DNA from: Casuarius casuarius
Lineage: Eukaryota; Chordata; Aves; Casuariiformes; Casuariidae
Assembly (NCBI GenBank): GCA_003342895.1
Contig: PTFA01000397.1
Span: 513,151-577,150, forward strand
Reading direction: 5' to 3'
Length of the DNA stretch: 64,000 nt
Shown: one piece after another, positions 62,645 through 64,000 of the stretch
Layout of the letters: each line of letters begins with the position of its first letter
Numbering within the stretch: the stretch's first letter is position 1
The notes under the pieces: model-generated
Databases searched by the model: none
Told to the model about the DNA's origin: nothing
What the model saw: only the letters and a program-made list of their open reading frames with translations
Program-made: the position numbers and the translations under genes

Positions 62645-64000
62645 NTTCANGTTTCTTCTCTCTGTAAAAAATTTAATGGGAAACCTTGAGATGGAATCTC
62701 AGTTATGCATATTGTACTTTTATAAAGATGTTATCTCTTTACCCTTTCCTCCCCCATCTTTCCCTCTCTCTCTCTCTTTCTTTCTTGCATGGTGGAAATT
62801 GGGCCATTGAAAGATTTAAAATTTACAGTTGCTCCCAGGAATATTGAAATTAGATATTTTTTGCCTCTGCTATAGTCTCCCCTTGTTACAATATTTTAAA
62901 AGCCTGAGTGAATGCCAAAAAAAAAAAAAAAAGTACTTTTGGAGACCTAATGAACATACTGAATCAGGAGGTTTAGGCATAACTGAAGCAAGGAGAATTT
63001 TTCTGGAAAAAACTGCAGAAATAATGATCATTAAGGGGTTTCTTACAATACTCATGTCAGGAATGTTAAAAACCACTGAGTAATCTCCAGTTAGCTTGAA
63101 AGATGGGTTTAGATGACCCAGAAGGATAGCCTATTGCAAATATAAACAAGATGTGTTGGGCTTATTTTCATCATTGTAAAGAGAAGAAACTATAAAAGAT
63201 TTCCTAGTGATGGCTTCCAGCAGGGGAAAAAAAAAAAAAAAAAGAATGAGGGCATTTCTAGCACATTTTGAAGCTGCAATGCACAAAAAAATGGTAGGTG
63301 GTTATGTATTTGTGTACTTCACAGCGTTCACACATCTACCTCTGAATTATTGCCATCTCCAAAGTCTGACTCTTATGGGTAGTGAGAACTGACATTTATT
63401 TTGGTTGATTCGCACTGAAAAGGACACCAAAACCTAGCCGCTTCCACATCAACATCTCCTATGAGCCCTTACCCGACTGTCTATTTTGGAAAACGAGTTC
63501 TGATTTCCACAGTTGCCGACTACACTACTAACATCTAGCAGGCGGAAAATCAGACGTGGAAAGTTCCTGACAGCCACAGTAACGAAAGTTTTAACAAGAA
63601 CAGGCCTGAAGGCTCTTGCCTAGAGTGCTGGGAGGATCATTTTTCATCTGCTCCTATAAGAAACAAGACCATGAGNTAAGTTTTGCAAAATTTGAACTGT
63701 ACTGAAAATGCTTCTGAAAAATAAAATGGAAATGCTGACATGGTTAGGCACTGAGTTGGAAGAGGCTGAGAGATGGGAAGAAGCTTAATTTTCAGTGCAG
63801 ATCTTCAGATGATCTACATTGTGTTATAGAAAAAACAGTAGTAAACATTTTCTTTTCCTCAGAAATTCCCTGAAGCTTGCAGGAGACTTTTCTTTTAATG
63901 AGTTTCCCTTGATGAGTTTATAACGAGGCTTAGCTCAGTTATAAGGTATGAGCTCAAATTTGTCTGTCTGGCTATTGAAGCATTGCAAACCCTGTTATAT
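62645..64000. other. Non-coding sequence with simple repeats
   Basis: A (CT)n/(TTTC)n tract lies at 62763-62786. A runs of 15-17 bases lie near 62919-62933 and 63228-63243. N bases lie at 62645, 62650 and 63676. No gene was seen. Confidence 0.55.

Noticed and set aside
1..64000. CRISPR array, tRNA, rRNA or bacterial operon
   Set aside because: No regularly spaced repeats, no cloverleaf with conserved boxes, and no dense coding. The sequence is vertebrate in character.

Overview
This window looks like a bird chromosome. It is AT-rich, has no long open reading frame, and holds CR1 retrotransposon copies with the typical avian 3' tail (CACAGAATCACAGAA at 56133 on the plus strand, so the element lies on the minus strand), CR1 ORF1 and ORF2 remnants, and diverged LTR fragments. 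I see no complete protein-coding gene, no rRNA or tRNA, and no CRISPR array. It is best read as a gene desert or a very large intron, with one plausible internal coding exon (23232-23331) and two weaker exon candidates (7985-8117, 31113-31190).

Layout. 1-10394 is unremarkable AT-rich sequence. An old CR1 copy lies at 10395-10760 and a long pyrimidine microsatellite at 12325-12582. 13007-18395 is the most complex block. Between two same-orientation LTR fragments sit decayed pieces of a Maverick/Polinton, a large virus-like DNA transposon: a family-B DNA polymerase fragment (plus strand, about 14650-15205), a short capsid-associated basic protein (minus, 15208-15582) and the integrase core (minus, about 16745-17115). 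A CR1 ORF2 fragment (15583-16740) is wedged between the last two with abrupt joins. Unassigned coding-like remnants follow at 17378-17960. A third LTR copy is at 22159-22770, the candidate exon at 23232-23331, and an ancient CR1 3' end at 23430-24405.

26730-29605 is a mosaic: a (CA)n microsatellite, a CR1 3' tail on the minus strand, a CR1 ORF1 esterase (SGNH hydrolase) remnant on the plus strand, another CR1 piece on the minus strand, and a fourth LTR fragment. 29606-56132 is mostly featureless, with a fifth LTR copy at 40622-41320 and unassigned coding-like patches at 34640-35100 and 48980-49560. A clear CR1 3' end occupies 56133-56710.

From 57.4 kb to the end, sequence quality drops: about 19 isolated N bases and two near-identical local duplications (476 bp and 770 bp). 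Copies end exactly at N characters, so these are probably assembly errors (uncollapsed alleles or bad read joins) rather than biology.

Nothing here forms an operon or pathway. The main interest is the fossil record: the dead Maverick, the same-orientation LTR family, the CR1 esterase remnant and the single good exon candidate. All identifications come from reading motifs by eye; no database search was run.
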